From assembly GCF_002261185.1 (NCBI RefSeq), contig NZ_NEVQ01000019.1:62001-126000 (forward strand): 64,000 nucleotides of DNA, given 5' to 3'. Source of the DNA: Bordetella genomosp. 4 (GTDB taxonomy: Bacteria > Pseudomonadota > Gammaproteobacteria > Burkholderiales > Burkholderiaceae_B). Under the pieces are notes generated by a model, which saw only the letters and a list, made by a program, of their open reading frames with translations, was not told the origin of the DNA and made no database searches. Positions 1-8,841 of the stretch are shown piece by piece (within the stretch, counting starts at the first letter, position 1; each line of letters opens with the position of its first letter). The position numbers were made by a program, and so were the translations under genes.

Positions 1-359
1 TGTTCAAACAAGTCGCCAAAACCGGCACCGCCTTTGCGGGCGCGCTCCTCATCGCGTTGGTCCTGGCCGGCATCGCCATGACCGCTTACCTGCTCATCCG
101 CCGCATCGCCTGGCATCCTCGCCACCTGCTCGCCGGCGTCATTCTGGGCCTGCTGAACTTCGGCAACATCGTCACCTACATCCGCGCCCATCAATCCCTG
201 CCCGACAACCCCGCCCTGGTCTTCGCCTCCATGAACATGGGCGTGATCGCAGCAGGCACAGTAGTAGGAGCGCTAGCCTTTCGCGAGCCGCTCAGCCGCA
301 TCAACCTATTGGGCCTCTTGATCGCGGCAGCGGCGATCTTCCTGATGATGCCCGCTTGA
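1..359 (+). CDS. EamA/DMT-family transporter, C-terminal fragment
   Basis: The open frame runs in from the left edge (codons in phase from base 3) and ends at TGA 357-359, so only the last ~119 residues are visible. They form about four hydrophobic segments. One begins in the phrase LIALVLAGIAMTAYLL and another in ASMNMGVIAAGTVVGALAF. The helix pattern, with a short EPLSRINLLGLLI stretch before the last helix, is the usual end of a 10-TM drug/metabolite transporter half. Substrate is unknown. The next gene is convergent, and a GC-rich inverted repeat lies between them without a T tract. Confidence 0.7.
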   Translation, partial: FKQVAKTGTAFAGALLIALVLAGIAMTAYLLIRRIAWHPRHLLAGVILGLLNFGNIVTYIRAHQSLPDNPALVFASMNMGVIAAGTVVGALAFREPLSRINLLGLLIAAAAIFLMMPA

Positions 360-399
360 ACCACGCCCGATGTCTGGCACCGGGCGCGCCGCCGGTCAA

Positions 400-726
400 T
401 CAACGCATGGGAGAATAATCGGTCGGGACGAGAATATGGTTTTCGACGCGCTCCACGATGGGCTTCTCGGCTTCGCTGGCGGCCCGTTTGGCGATCCACT
501 CGGGATCCGCTTGAAAGGCATTCCACTTGCGCTCTCGCTCCTCGAGGCTTTCCCATTCCAACAAATAGGTCAGCGCGTGGTTGCTGGGACCGATCAGCGT
601 TGTCCAGAACCCTATGGGCTTGATACCGTATTTCTTGAAAAAATCCAGCGTCGTCCTGGTAAAGCGCTCGTGCAGCGCCGGCAGGCGGCCCGGCAAACAA
701 TGGTAAATACGCGTTTCGATAATCAT
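400..726 (-). CDS. NIPSNAP-family protein
   Basis: A 108-residue protein with the NIPSNAP/dimeric alpha-beta barrel pattern: it opens MIIETRIYHCLPGR, has a mid-region LTYLLEWESLEERE and ends in a conserved helix. Members are small dimeric proteins often encoded with catabolic genes, and the biochemical role is generally unknown. The start is preceded by GAGGAG at a good distance. It is the last gene of the minus-strand catabolic block and lies 29 bases after the cupin gene. Confidence 0.8.
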   Translation of the reverse strand: MIIETRIYHCLPGRLPALHERFTRTTLDFFKKYGIKPIGFWTTLIGPSNHALTYLLEWESLEERERKWNAFQADPEWIAKRAASEAEKPIVERVENHILVPTDYSPMR

Positions 727-755
727 GACGTCTCCTCTGCAATATCAAACGTGGT

Positions 756-1145
756 TCAGCGTTGCGCTTTGGGGTATTCGGACTGGGGCAATTCCTCCTG
801 CCAATCGGCCTCGCCCAGCGAGATGGCCAAGTGCGTCATAAACGTATCGGCGGCCGCACCATGCCAATGACGTTCGTTGGGTCGAATCCACACCACGTCG
901 CCCTGGCGGATTTCCTGAGGCTCGTCACCATCGGAGCATATCCAGCCGCGGCCCGATGTCACATGCAACACTTGGCCATACTCATGTGTATGCCAGAACG
1001 TGCGTGCGCCCGGCGAAAAAAATACGTGATTGATGCCAACGTTGTCCTCCGGGGGCATGACCGGATCAGCCCACACAACCCCTGTGAACGTCGCACCGCG
1101 TTGCTCCGAGGGCTTGCCCTGATCTCTGCCGTGAAATACTTGCAT
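756..1145 (-). CDS. Single-domain cupin protein
   Basis: A 129-residue cupin. The first metal-binding motif is seen as WHTHEYGQ (two His plus a later Gln), the glycine turn as SGRGWICSDGDE, and the second motif as PNERHWHGA with a further His in THLA. Such proteins near carboxymuconolactone-decarboxylase-like genes are metal-binding isomerases, hydrolases or lyases of small acids; the exact reaction cannot be read here. It starts 6 bases after the dehydrogenase relic, so it is probably translated from the same message. Confidence 0.85.
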   Translation of the reverse strand: MQVFHGRDQGKPSEQRGATFTGVVWADPVMPPEDNVGINHVFFSPGARTFWHTHEYGQVLHVTSGRGWICSDGDEPQEIRQGDVVWIRPNERHWHGAAADTFMTHLAISLGEADWQEELPQSEYPKAQR

Positions 1146-1151
1146 GACCTT

Positions 1152-1355
1152 TTACTCCGCTGTTGAAGCGCTTTTCAAACGAACGCCGCCCGATACGTCG
1201 CCGATGGCGTCCACCACACGATTGCTGATCTGGTCGCCATAACCCAGCGCAGTGGCCAGGCCAAAGCAGGCCGCGGGACCTGCGGCGTTCAGCGAGGCAC
1301 CACCCGATATGCCAGCGTCGACGAGACCGATAAAGCCTACTCGCGTCCGGTTCAT
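1152..1355 (-). pseudogene. Internally deleted relic of a 3-hydroxyisobutyrate-dehydrogenase-like gene
   Basis: The 67-codon frame joins two pieces of one family. The start, MNRTRVGFIGLVDAG, resembles the Rossmann beta-alpha start of NAD(P)-dependent 3-hydroxyisobutyrate/6-phosphogluconate-type dehydrogenases. The end, ATALGYGDQISNRVVDAIG, resembles their last helix (compare CGHDADYTDVARVVEDWAG in the intact relative at 8842-9741). About 230 residues are missing, including the substrate and catalytic-lysine regions. The reading frame stayed open and overlaps the preceding gene as ATGA (1352-1355), so coupling to the cupin gene may still be maintained. It could also be a short unrelated ORF, but the two-ended resemblance argues against that. 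Confidence 0.6.
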
Positions 1356-1765
1356 TGCTTATTCCCAGTGGCCTGTGCCGCGCTCTCCACCTCGTATGCC
1401 CGTATGGCCTCGGAGGCGACCCGGAATGCCGCCAATCCGAGGGGCGCGCCACAATAAACCGCCGCCTGCGTCAACACAGCGCGAATCTCCTCCGTGGTGA
1501 CGCCGTTGCGCAGCGCCCCTCGCACATGCACGGCCAGTTCGTGGTGCTGGCTCATGGCGGTGAGCATGGCCAGATTGACCATACTGCGCACCTTGAACGA
1601 CAACGTATCGTCCCCCCACACTTCACCCCAACAGTACTCTGTCACCAGCCGCTGCATGGGCCGATTGAACTCGTCGGCGGCCGACCACGATTTTTCGACA
1701 TGATCTGCGCCGAGGACCGTTTTGCGATTCTCGAAGCCCTCGGAAAACCGATCAGATTGCTGCAT
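1352..1765 (-). CDS. Carboxymuconolactone decarboxylase (CMD) family protein
   Basis: A 137-residue all-helical protein of the CMD/AhpD-like family. Typical pieces are FNRPMQRLVTEYCWGEVW, SMVNLAMLTAMSQHHELAVH (with the conserved His pair) and EEIRAVLTQAAVYCGAPLG near the end. It lacks the AhpD CxxC, so decarboxylase-like or binding functions fit better than peroxidase. GGAGGT lies 6-7 bases before the start. It sits between the livK-like receptor gene and the dehydrogenase relic. Confidence 0.88.
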   Translation of the reverse strand: MQQSDRFSEGFENRKTVLGADHVEKSWSAADEFNRPMQRLVTEYCWGEVWGDDTLSFKVRSMVNLAMLTAMSQHHELAVHVRGALRNGVTTEEIRAVLTQAAVYCGAPLGLAAFRVASEAIRAYEVESAAQATGNKQ

Positions 1766-1823
1766 GAAATTACCTCCATCATCATCGATGCGCCGTTATG
1801 TGCCGCCATGGCGCGAGAGTGTG

Positions 1824-3041
1824 CTATTTGCCGGGCCAAATGGGCTGGGCGACAGCCTGTTCCTGCGGGAATACGGTCACCGGCACACCGTCCTGCCACT
1901 GGATCACGGTAAGCGTCGCGCCAATGCGGTGCCCCGCCTCATCAAACTTGATCTCACCCCCAGGAAAGTACCGGCTGGGACCTTCGTCCAGGGTGTGCAT
2001 CGCCTGCCCGACCGCCTCGCGATCGGCTTTGCCAGCGCGTTCCAAAGCCGCCTTCATGATCCACATATCGCCATAGGTCGAGATGGCGTTCTGCGTCATC
2101 CACGGTTCTTTGTATTCGGTCTTCATCCGCTGGATCAGGGCTTCCTGGCCCTTGGCTCCCCAATTGCCCACGGCCGACATGACGCCATTGAGCAACGCCG
2201 GACTGACGGTGTTCAGCACTTCAGGCTCGGCGATGGCGATGCCAAAAGAAATCACCGGCACCTTTACATTGGTCTCGTTCATCTTTTCAAGGATGAGCTT
2301 GGCATCGGAGATCACCGTGGGCAGGAAAAACAGCAGATCGGGACGCCGCGAACGCACGCGCTGGATCAAGGACGACGCGTCCGCCAGCGGCGGCGTGAAG
2401 GTCTCGTCGACAACGAGCTCCAAGCCATTTTTCTTCAAAAGGCCGTCTTTCAGGGCCTTGACCGTCGACAGCGAGGCGGCGGTATTGTCGGTCACGATGG
2501 CCACCGTCTTGGGCCGCTTGCCTGAGGCTTGCTGCGCCAGGTCCAGGATGCTCGGCAGCGCGATCTCAGCCTGCTTGCCGGCTGGCGCCGAGGTCTGAAA
2601 CACGTACTTGAATCCGCGCGAAGTAATCAGGTCAGAGTACGACAACGTCAGCATTGGCAACTCGGCACGCTCAGTCACCTCGGTTGCGGCCAAGGTGAAT
2701 GAGCTCAGGTAGGCACCGGTCGCTGCGACCAGGCCTGGATAATCGGCGACCATTCGTTCCGCTGCGCTTTTGGCCTTTTCGGTGGAGTCGCCGGAATCCA
2801 CCACTATCAGCTTCAGTTTGGCACCGCCCAGCGCCTTGATTCCACCTTGGTCGTTAATGTCTTTGACGCCCATTTCAGCGCCCATACGCATGACTTGGCC
2901 ATAACGCGCGTAAATGCCCGACATGGGCGCGATCAGGCCAACGCTCACGGGAGCCGGTTCGGCCAGAGCACCGCCGCCCAGCAACAAACTGGCGCCCAAG
3001 GCCATGCTCACGACACTGGCCACCATGGATTGCTTTTTCAT
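1824..3041 (-). CDS. ABC transporter substrate-binding protein, branched-chain amino-acid type (LivK-like)
   Basis: A 405-residue periplasmic receptor. A signal peptide (KKQSMVASVVSMALG then ALA cleavage before EPAPVSV) precedes the Peripla_BP_6 fold, seen in VGLIAPMSGIYARYGQ and IVVDSGDSTEKAKSAAER. It delivers a small organic ligand to the Liv-type permease encoded just upstream in the operon. In this genomic setting the ligand is likely an organic or aromatic acid rather than leucine; that is inference. An AGGAG ribosome site lies about 8 bases before the start. Confidence 0.92.
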   Translation of the reverse strand: MKKQSMVASVVSMALGASLLLGGGALAEPAPVSVGLIAPMSGIYARYGQVMRMGAEMGVKDINDQGGIKALGGAKLKLIVVDSGDSTEKAKSAAERMVADYPGLVAATGAYLSSFTLAATEVTERAELPMLTLSYSDLITSRGFKYVFQTSAPAGKQAEIALPSILDLAQQASGKRPKTVAIVTDNTAASLSTVKALKDGLLKKNGLELVVDETFTPPLADASSLIQRVRSRRPDLLFFLPTVISDAKLILEKMNETNVKVPVISFGIAIAEPEVLNTVSPALLNGVMSAVGNWGAKGQEALIQRMKTEYKEPWMTQNAISTYGDMWIMKAALERAGKADREAVGQAMHTLDEGPSRYFPGGEIKFDEAGHRIGATLTVIQWQDGVPVTVFPQEQAVAQPIWPGK

Positions 3042-3089
3042 GTTGATCTCCTCGCTTTTCTTCCGCCTTGGTTCGGGGCGGCATGTGTG

Positions 3090-3800
3090 CTACATCCCAA
3101 GATAGGCGCGACGCACCCGGTCATCAGCCTGCAGTGTTTGATGCGTGCCTTCCAGCACCACGCATCCGGTTTCCAGCACATAGCCCCGGTCGGCATATTG
3201 CAGCGCCTCCGCTACCCGCTGCTCCACTAACAGGAGGGTCAGATTCGCCTCTCGGCGAATGTCGATCAGGCGTTCAAAAATAAAATCGGCGATGGCGGGC
3301 GACAGCCCCATTGACGGCTCGTCAAGCATCAACAAGCGTGGCGACGAGGCCAGCCCGCGGCCGATGGCCACCATTTGCTGCTCGCCTCCCGACAGCGTGC
3401 CCGCCAATTGCCGGCTGCGCTGTTTGAGCACGGGAAACCATGCATAGATGCGTTCCAGATTGCTTTCCCAATCGCGCCGGCCGGCCTCGGTATAAGCGCC
3501 CATTTCCAGGTTTTCCAACACGCTCATCGAGGCGAATACTTGCCTCCCCTCGGGCACATGAGCGATGCCCAAGTGAGGCCGCCGATCACTGGGCACGGTC
3601 AACAGGTCCCGCCCATCGAAGCGTATGCTCCCCGAACGGGCCGACACGCTGCCGGAAATGGTCTTGAACAAGGTGCTTTTGCCCGCTCCGTTTGGGCCGA
3701 CAACAGAGACGAACTGCCCCTCGCCAACTGCCACCGACACCCCCTTGAGCACCGGCACTGCGGAATAGCCAGCCGTCAGTTCATTGATTTCAAGCAGCAT
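3090..3800 (-). CDS. ABC transporter ATP-binding protein, LivF-like
   Basis: A 236-residue ATPase with Walker A GPNGAGKS (about residues 35-42), signature LSGGE (136-140), Walker B LLMLDE (156-161) and the LivF hallmark HVPEGRQVFASMSV. The start chosen, MLLEINELTAGY, is the family start; an in-frame upstream extension to 3875 would lie inside the preceding gene and is not family-like. It overlaps the LivM-LivG fusion gene by 11 bases. It is one of two ATPases of the importer. Confidence 0.92.
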   Translation of the reverse strand: MLLEINELTAGYSAVPVLKGVSVAVGEGQFVSVVGPNGAGKSTLFKTISGSVSARSGSIRFDGRDLLTVPSDRRPHLGIAHVPEGRQVFASMSVLENLEMGAYTEAGRRDWESNLERIYAWFPVLKQRSRQLAGTLSGGEQQMVAIGRGLASSPRLLMLDEPSMGLSPAIADFIFERLIDIRREANLTLLLVEQRVAEALQYADRGYVLETGCVVLEGTHQTLQADDRVRRAYLGM

Positions 3801-5565
3801 GTTGCGCGCTCCACTTCTTACCCAGATAGGCCTGGACCACCTGTGGATCTTGCGTGATCGACAGCGGATCGCCACGAGTCAGCACCTGTCCATGATCCAG
3901 CACCAGGAACTCATCGACCAGGTGCACCATGGTCTGCATGGTGTGCTCGATGATGACAATCGTGACGCCCTCAGCCGCGAGCGCGTGGATCGCATCGACA
4001 ATGTCATCGACCTCGCCGTGCCCGAGGCCCGCCAGGGTTTCATCCAACAGCAACAACTCGGGTTGCCCAGCCACCGCGCGAGCCAGCTCCATCAATCGCA
4101 ATTCACGGGTGGTCAGCAGTGCGGCGATTTTCTCTGCGCAATCGGACAGACCGACCCGCGCGATGGCCTGCGCCGCAAACGCCTCAGCCTGCGCCTCATT
4201 TTTGGCGCGCACGTAGGCGCCCACCTTGACGTTCTGCGCCACCGTCAACCGCATAAAAGGCCGCATTATCTGGAAAGTTCGTCCCACCCCCGCCGCGCAC
4301 AATGCATGCGGTTTGCGGCCCGCCATATCTACACCATTGACGATCACCTTGCCCGTATCCGGCTGCAAAAAGCCGTTGAGCAGATTGAACAGCGTGGTCT
4401 TGCCCGCGCCATTAGGGCCGATAATCCCCAGGATCATGCCTCGGCGCACCGAAAAGCTGACATCTTGCACGGCCTTGAGTCCTCCAAAGCTGCGCGAGAC
4501 AGACTGTACGTCGAGGATGATGTCGTCGGCCGACATCGCAGGCCGCACCGGCCGCGACAGCTTGGCGGGCCGCTGCGTTGACGTGGTCTGCTCTGACGGC
4601 GCAGCCGGCGTTGGCGCGCGATGGCGCCGTTGCAACGTGTCGCGCAGTTTCCAGAACACGCCTTCCGGCGCTGCCAGAATCACGGCGATGATGGCAACGC
4701 CCAGGATCACGCCCTGGATACCCGGATAGGTCGAGCCCAGCTCGGCATGCAGGATCTCGCCCAAGGGCACCAGAATGGCCGCACCGATGATTGGCCCCCA
4801 CACCGTCCCCACGCCACCGAACATCGATACCGTGAGCGCCTGCGCCGACACCAGCATGCCGAACACCGACACCGGCGTGACCACCAGCAGCACCACGGCA
4901 TAAAACGCCCCCGTGACACCAGCAATGGCGCCGCTCAACGTGATGGCGCGCAATTTCCATCGCAGCGTGTCGATACCGGCGGCTTCAGCCGCGGCTTCGT
5001 TTTGCTTGATGGCGATGAGCGCCATACCAAATCGCGTTCGCTCCACATACAGAGTGATTTGCACAAACACCAGCAGCATGATCAGGCCAACCACCGTGTA
5101 GTAACGCCGGTCGGCAAACTGCATATACAGCGCCGGATGCTCACGCTGCATCGGAAAGGTCACTTCCTGCAGCCCCAGCCACTCGAACACATATAACAAT
5201 GCCAGTGGATACGCCAGCATCGCCAGCGCGAAATAATGTCCGCGCAACCGAAACGTCGGCAGCCCGACCAGAATTCCAGCCACCGCGCCGATCACACCGG
5301 CCAGCGGCAACATTATCCAAGGCGACAGACCTAGATAGACTTGTCCCAATACCGCCGCGTAGGCCCCCAGGCCAAAAAATGCAGCATGGCCAAACGAGAC
5401 CAGGCCCGTATAACCGCTCAGCATGTTCCACGACAAGCCAAAGCACGCCCACACCAGCACCAGCGTAAAGATCAGTTGATGGTACGCATTGCTCGCCAGC
5501 AACGCGGCGGCCAAGTAGATCGCGGCGACCAGCAGCAAGGTCAAAGAAGTCGGCAATCGTTTCAT
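3790..5565 (-). CDS. Fused branched-chain-type ABC permease and ATPase (LivM-LivG)
   Basis: A 591-residue fusion. Residues 1 to ~305 are the LivM permease, with about ten hydrophobic segments and SGYTGLVSFGHAAFFGLGAY near residue 50. A Pro/Thr/Arg-rich linker follows (about 312-345). From ~348 is the LivG ATPase, with Walker A GPNGAGKT at 383-390 and Walker B LLLLDE at 504-509. The ABC signature is LTTRELRLMELARA rather than LSGGQ; degenerate signatures are usual in LivG. It starts one base into the livH stop codon (TGATG). Confidence 0.93.
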   Translation of the reverse strand: MKRLPTSLTLLLVAAIYLAAALLASNAYHQLIFTLVLVWACFGLSWNMLSGYTGLVSFGHAAFFGLGAYAAVLGQVYLGLSPWIMLPLAGVIGAVAGILVGLPTFRLRGHYFALAMLAYPLALLYVFEWLGLQEVTFPMQREHPALYMQFADRRYYTVVGLIMLLVFVQITLYVERTRFGMALIAIKQNEAAAEAAGIDTLRWKLRAITLSGAIAGVTGAFYAVVLLVVTPVSVFGMLVSAQALTVSMFGGVGTVWGPIIGAAILVPLGEILHAELGSTYPGIQGVILGVAIIAVILAAPEGVFWKLRDTLQRRHRAPTPAAPSEQTTSTQRPAKLSRPVRPAMSADDIILDVQSVSRSFGGLKAVQDVSFSVRRGMILGIIGPNGAGKTTLFNLLNGFLQPDTGKVIVNGVDMAGRKPHALCAAGVGRTFQIMRPFMRLTVAQNVKVGAYVRAKNEAQAEAFAAQAIARVGLSDCAEKIAALLTTRELRLMELARAVAGQPELLLLDETLAGLGHGEVDDIVDAIHALAAEGVTIVIIEHTMQTMVHLVDEFLVLDHGQVLTRGDPLSITQDPQVVQAYLGKKWSAQHAA

Positions 5566-6533
5566 CAGGTTCGCTCCGACACGCGGCCGAATAGTCCTTG
5601 CGGCCGCAACATCACGATCAACAGAAAGAACACGAAAATCGCCGCGTTCTGCAATTGCGTGGGCAGCACCAGCGACGACAACTGCTGCACCAGTCCGATC
5701 ACCATGCCTCCCCAGAAGGCGCCAAAGATGCTGCCTATGCCACCCAGCACCACGCCGGCGTACATGATGATCACGTACTCCAGGCCGACAAAGGGATGAA
5801 ACGGAAAGTTGGTCGCCAAGAGGCCGCCGGCCAGCGCAGTCACGCAGGTGCCCAACGCAAAGGCGATGCGGTACGAACGGTTGACGTCGATGCCCATGTA
5901 CGAGGCGGCGACCGGATTGTCAGCCGAGGCGCGCAAGGCCTTGCCAAGCCGACTGCGCGTAATCAATGCGCCGAGCACCACAATGGCGGCCACAGAGATC
6001 AACGCCGCCACTGCCCGGCCCTTGTTGGCGAACACGCTGACGTAGTCTCCCCATAGCGGTCCGATTTCCCAGGCACTGCTCGACAGCGGCGTGCGCAACG
6101 ACACCAGTTGCGGACCAAACACCATCATGCCGCCGTTTTGCAGAATCAGGGCAATGCCCAGCGTCAGCACTAGTTGAGCGTAGTGACCATCGCCATCGAG
6201 CGCCGCACCACGCCGGCCCGTAACGCGCGAAATCAAGAGCCGGTGCGCCAGATAGCCCACCCCGAACATCACGGGCACCGCCAGCAACACCGAGATATAG
6301 GGGCCCAGCACAGAGCCCGCCAGCCAGTGCGCACCCAACAGGATGAAAAAGTAGTACGTCACATACATCCCGAGCATCATGAAATCGCCCTGGGCGAAAT
6401 TGATGACGCGCATGATGCCGAAGATCATTGCCAATCCGACGCACATCAATCCATATAGCCCACCCACCAGCACACCAGCGGTGAGTGCCTGCAAGAATGC
6501 TTCGAGATGAATTTGCAGTTCTGTCATGTCCAT
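5565..6533 (-). CDS. Branched-chain-type ABC permease, LivH-like
   Basis: A 322-residue membrane protein of the LivH family, with GVLVGGLYGLMCVGLAMIFG at its start and about eight TM segments, ending near a cytoplasmic FGRVSERT. The start is set at ATG 6533 (MDMTELQIHLEAF). It lies 4 bases after the stop of the MmgE/PrpD gene, so translation is probably coupled. With the LivM-LivG fusion it forms the membrane pore of the importer. Confidence 0.92.
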   Translation of the reverse strand: MDMTELQIHLEAFLQALTAGVLVGGLYGLMCVGLAMIFGIMRVINFAQGDFMMLGMYVTYYFFILLGAHWLAGSVLGPYISVLLAVPVMFGVGYLAHRLLISRVTGRRGAALDGDGHYAQLVLTLGIALILQNGGMMVFGPQLVSLRTPLSSSAWEIGPLWGDYVSVFANKGRAVAALISVAAIVVLGALITRSRLGKALRASADNPVAASYMGIDVNRSYRIAFALGTCVTALAGGLLATNFPFHPFVGLEYVIIMYAGVVLGGIGSIFGAFWGGMVIGLVQQLSSLVLPTQLQNAAIFVFFLLIVMLRPQGLFGRVSERT

Positions 6534-6537
6534 CGTG

Positions 6538-7923
6538 TCAGGCCTCGTCCCAGGTCTGTGTCGTATCCGGCTGCAAGGCGCACAATCGCGCCAGCAGTCC
6601 CGCGTCGGGCTCGCGTTCGTAGCCGTCGACCATGGCCTCGATACGCTCAGCCCTCTCGTCTCCGAGCACCGCTTGCGCGGCGCGGCGGAATCGCGCACGG
6701 ATGAGCGCCTCGTCGGCTGCCACCACGTCGTCCAGTTCAGCCCGTACGTGCGCCCCGTCATCCAGGAGCAGCACGACGCGAGCCCCCTGCCGAGCCGGAA
6801 AAGCCGCCGTATAAGCGTCGTCCGGCACGAGTTCGGTATGTGCGATCAAGCGTGCGATCTCGACGTCATCAAGACGGTGGTAGTTGTCCTCTTCGATCGC
6901 GCCTCGGGCCAGCACCGCCGCCACACCGAAAGCGATACTCATCTTGGCCTGCAGTGCATAGTCAAATGGCCCCTTGGCGCTACACCCGGGATATGCCAGC
7001 GCGGCTTGCGTGGTCTCGACTCGCACCGCGACGATGCGCCGGTCGCGGTGCACCCTCCGCCAGGCGAGCAAGGCTGCCTGGCAAGGTGATTGGGCAAAAT
7101 TGCAGGCTGGTGCCGGCTTGTTGAAAACTTCCAGGATGTCAGCCTCGCCATGCGGGAACAACGTAATCCGTCCCGGCATGGGCGCACGCGCATAGGCCTG
7201 GAACAAGCCTGCCTCTCCTTCCAGAATGGACGGCGAGGCCTGCGCGCCCAGACGCGCCAGTTCGAGGCAGGTCATCGCGTTGCGGACCACAAAACCCGGA
7301 TGGAAATACATCTCGCTGCCACCGGTGTGCGCCCATTCGTTCAATCCCACGCAACTATTGCCAGCCAGCGCAAATGCGTTCAACGCCTGATCCTCGTCCA
7401 GGCCCAATAGATGGGCGCCGGCCATTGCGCTGGCGAACGGCCCCACCAACCCAGTGGGCCGAAACAAACGCGCCAAAGACGGCGTAATCAACGCGCGGCC
7501 AATACGTGCGCCTACCTCATAACCGATGACGGCCGCACTCAACACCCGCGCGCCCGGCACAGCATGACGCTCCGCTAGCGCCAGCACGGTCGGCCATACC
7601 ACGACCCCGAGGTGTGTCACGCTCGCCGCATGCATGTCTTCCCGTACGAGACCATGGCCCGCGACGGCATTGGCAAAGGCCGCGTCCGCCAACACATAGG
7701 TGCCGGCTCGCCCGATCTGATGCGCGCCGTGTGCGTCGGGCGCCGCCAACTGTGCAGCCTGTTCGCTCCATGGCAACGACTGTGCCTCGAACGCACATGA
7801 AAGGTAATCAAGCAGACATCGTTTGGCCGACGCCAACACCGCATCCGCTGGTGGTAACTCATTCAACGCGGCGCGCACAATTGCCCGCGCTGCGCCCGCG
7901 CCTTGTCTGTCAGGATGCGTCAT
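6538..7923 (-). CDS. MmgE/PrpD family protein (first copy)
   Basis: A 461-residue MmgE/PrpD-fold protein, relative of 2-methylcitrate dehydratase and cis-aconitate decarboxylase. Family features include KRCLLDYLSCAFE near the N-terminus, GHGLVREDMHAASVTHLG and LGLDEDQALNAFALAGN. It probably dehydrates, decarboxylates or isomerises a carboxylic acid imported by the neighbouring transporter; the substrate is not evident. AAGGGGAG precedes the start. A second paralogue lies at 10829-12211. Confidence 0.88.
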   Translation of the reverse strand: MTHPDRQGAGAARAIVRAALNELPPADAVLASAKRCLLDYLSCAFEAQSLPWSEQAAQLAAPDAHGAHQIGRAGTYVLADAAFANAVAGHGLVREDMHAASVTHLGVVVWPTVLALAERHAVPGARVLSAAVIGYEVGARIGRALITPSLARLFRPTGLVGPFASAMAGAHLLGLDEDQALNAFALAGNSCVGLNEWAHTGGSEMYFHPGFVVRNAMTCLELARLGAQASPSILEGEAGLFQAYARAPMPGRITLFPHGEADILEVFNKPAPACNFAQSPCQAALLAWRRVHRDRRIVAVRVETTQAALAYPGCSAKGPFDYALQAKMSIAFGVAAVLARGAIEEDNYHRLDDVEIARLIAHTELVPDDAYTAAFPARQGARVVLLLDDGAHVRAELDDVVAADEALIRARFRRAAQAVLGDERAERIEAMVDGYEREPDAGLLARLCALQPDTTQTWDEA

Positions 7924-7954
7924 CCTGCTCCCCTTGGGAACGTGCGAATCCGCG

Positions 7955-8698
7955 TTAATAGCCGAGAACGGTCATCGCTCCGTCCACTTTGAGCGTGACC
8001 CCCGCCACCGTCGCGCTGGCGGGCGAAGCCAGAAACACGGCGACTTCGCCTATATCCTCGCTGGTTGACAACCGATTCAGCGGCGTGCGGCGTCGACGCG
8101 TGGCCCAGCCTTCCTCGGAAATCACCGAGCTTGCTCCCGGCGTGATCACGGGCCCGGGCGCCAGCGCATTGACGCGGATACCGTGCCCGCCCAATTCGAC
8201 GGCCTGCTGCCGGGTCAGGGTGTCCAGAGCGCCCTTGATAGCGCTATAGACTGCTGCGTTCTTGATCGATACCGACACGGCCACCGACGAAAGATTGATG
8301 ACAGAACCGCCGCCCCGTGCAATCAGGTGCGGCGTGGCAGCCTGCAGCGACCACAGCGCGCCTTTCAGTCCCACGTCGATCATCTTGCAGACCTGCTCCT
8401 CGGGCATTTCCGCCAGCGGCGCATAGTAGAAATAGGCCGCGTTGTTCACCAAAATATCGAGGCCACCCGATTGGTCCGCATAGGCATTGATCACGCGCTG
8501 CACTTGTTCGCGATCAGATACATCGCAAGGCAGCGCCCGGACGCCCGCGAGCTCCTGCTCGGCCTCGGCCAACAAGTCCGCGTTGATATCCAGTAATCCC
8601 ACTTTGGCGCCCTCGCGGACATAGGCCCGCGCAATAGCTCGGCCGATGCCGCCCGCGCCACCGGTGATGATCGCGACTTTTCCTTCCAGCACTCCCAT
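7955..8698 (-). CDS. Short-chain dehydrogenase/reductase (SDR) family oxidoreductase
   Basis: A 247-residue classical SDR. The cofactor motif TGGAGGIGRA is near residue 15, the NNAAY motif near residue 87, and the catalytic Ser with YSAIKGAL (Tyr-x-x-x-Lys) near residue 150. DIN after beta-2 suggests NAD(H) preference. GGAGG lies before the start. The AT-rich stretch immediately upstream (8699-8841) may carry a promoter serving this gene and the PrpD-Liv genes downstream. Confidence 0.9.
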   Translation of the reverse strand: MGVLEGKVAIITGGAGGIGRAIARAYVREGAKVGLLDINADLLAEAEQELAGVRALPCDVSDREQVQRVINAYADQSGGLDILVNNAAYFYYAPLAEMPEEQVCKMIDVGLKGALWSLQAATPHLIARGGGSVINLSSVAVSVSIKNAAVYSAIKGALDTLTRQQAVELGGHGIRVNALAPGPVITPGASSVISEEGWATRRRRTPLNRLSTSEDIGEVAVFLASPASATVAGVTLKVDGAMTVLGY

Positions 8699-8841
8699 AC
8701 CATCGCCTCCTTTTCCCGCGCGCCGGCCAGGATGTGCCGACGTAGCGTGGGCCTCACATATTTTTGTATTCTTGTACTATAGACTGATTGTATTATTGGA
8801 TGGCGACTAAATTGGAATTTTGCCTAAGGATTTACCCTGAT
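8699..8841 (-). promoter_or_regulatory. AT-rich intergenic region, possible internal promoter of the minus-strand block
   Basis: Bases ~8758-8815 are much richer in A/T than the surroundings. On the minus strand they contain TATAGT, one base off a -10 box, but I find no convincing -35. It is the largest gap in the first half of the minus-strand block, which suggests the SDR-PrpD-Liv genes can be transcribed apart from the Bug/PrpD genes further upstream. Confidence 0.3.

Noticed and set aside
364-386. GC-rich inverted repeat between the EamA fragment and the NIPSNAP gene as a terminator
   Set aside because: Stem of only 6 pairs, long loop and no T tract on either strand.
3790-5232. Suspicion that the LivG half is broken because it lacks LSGGQ
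   Set aside because: Walker A and B and the H-loop are intact, and degenerate signatures are normal for LivG proteins.
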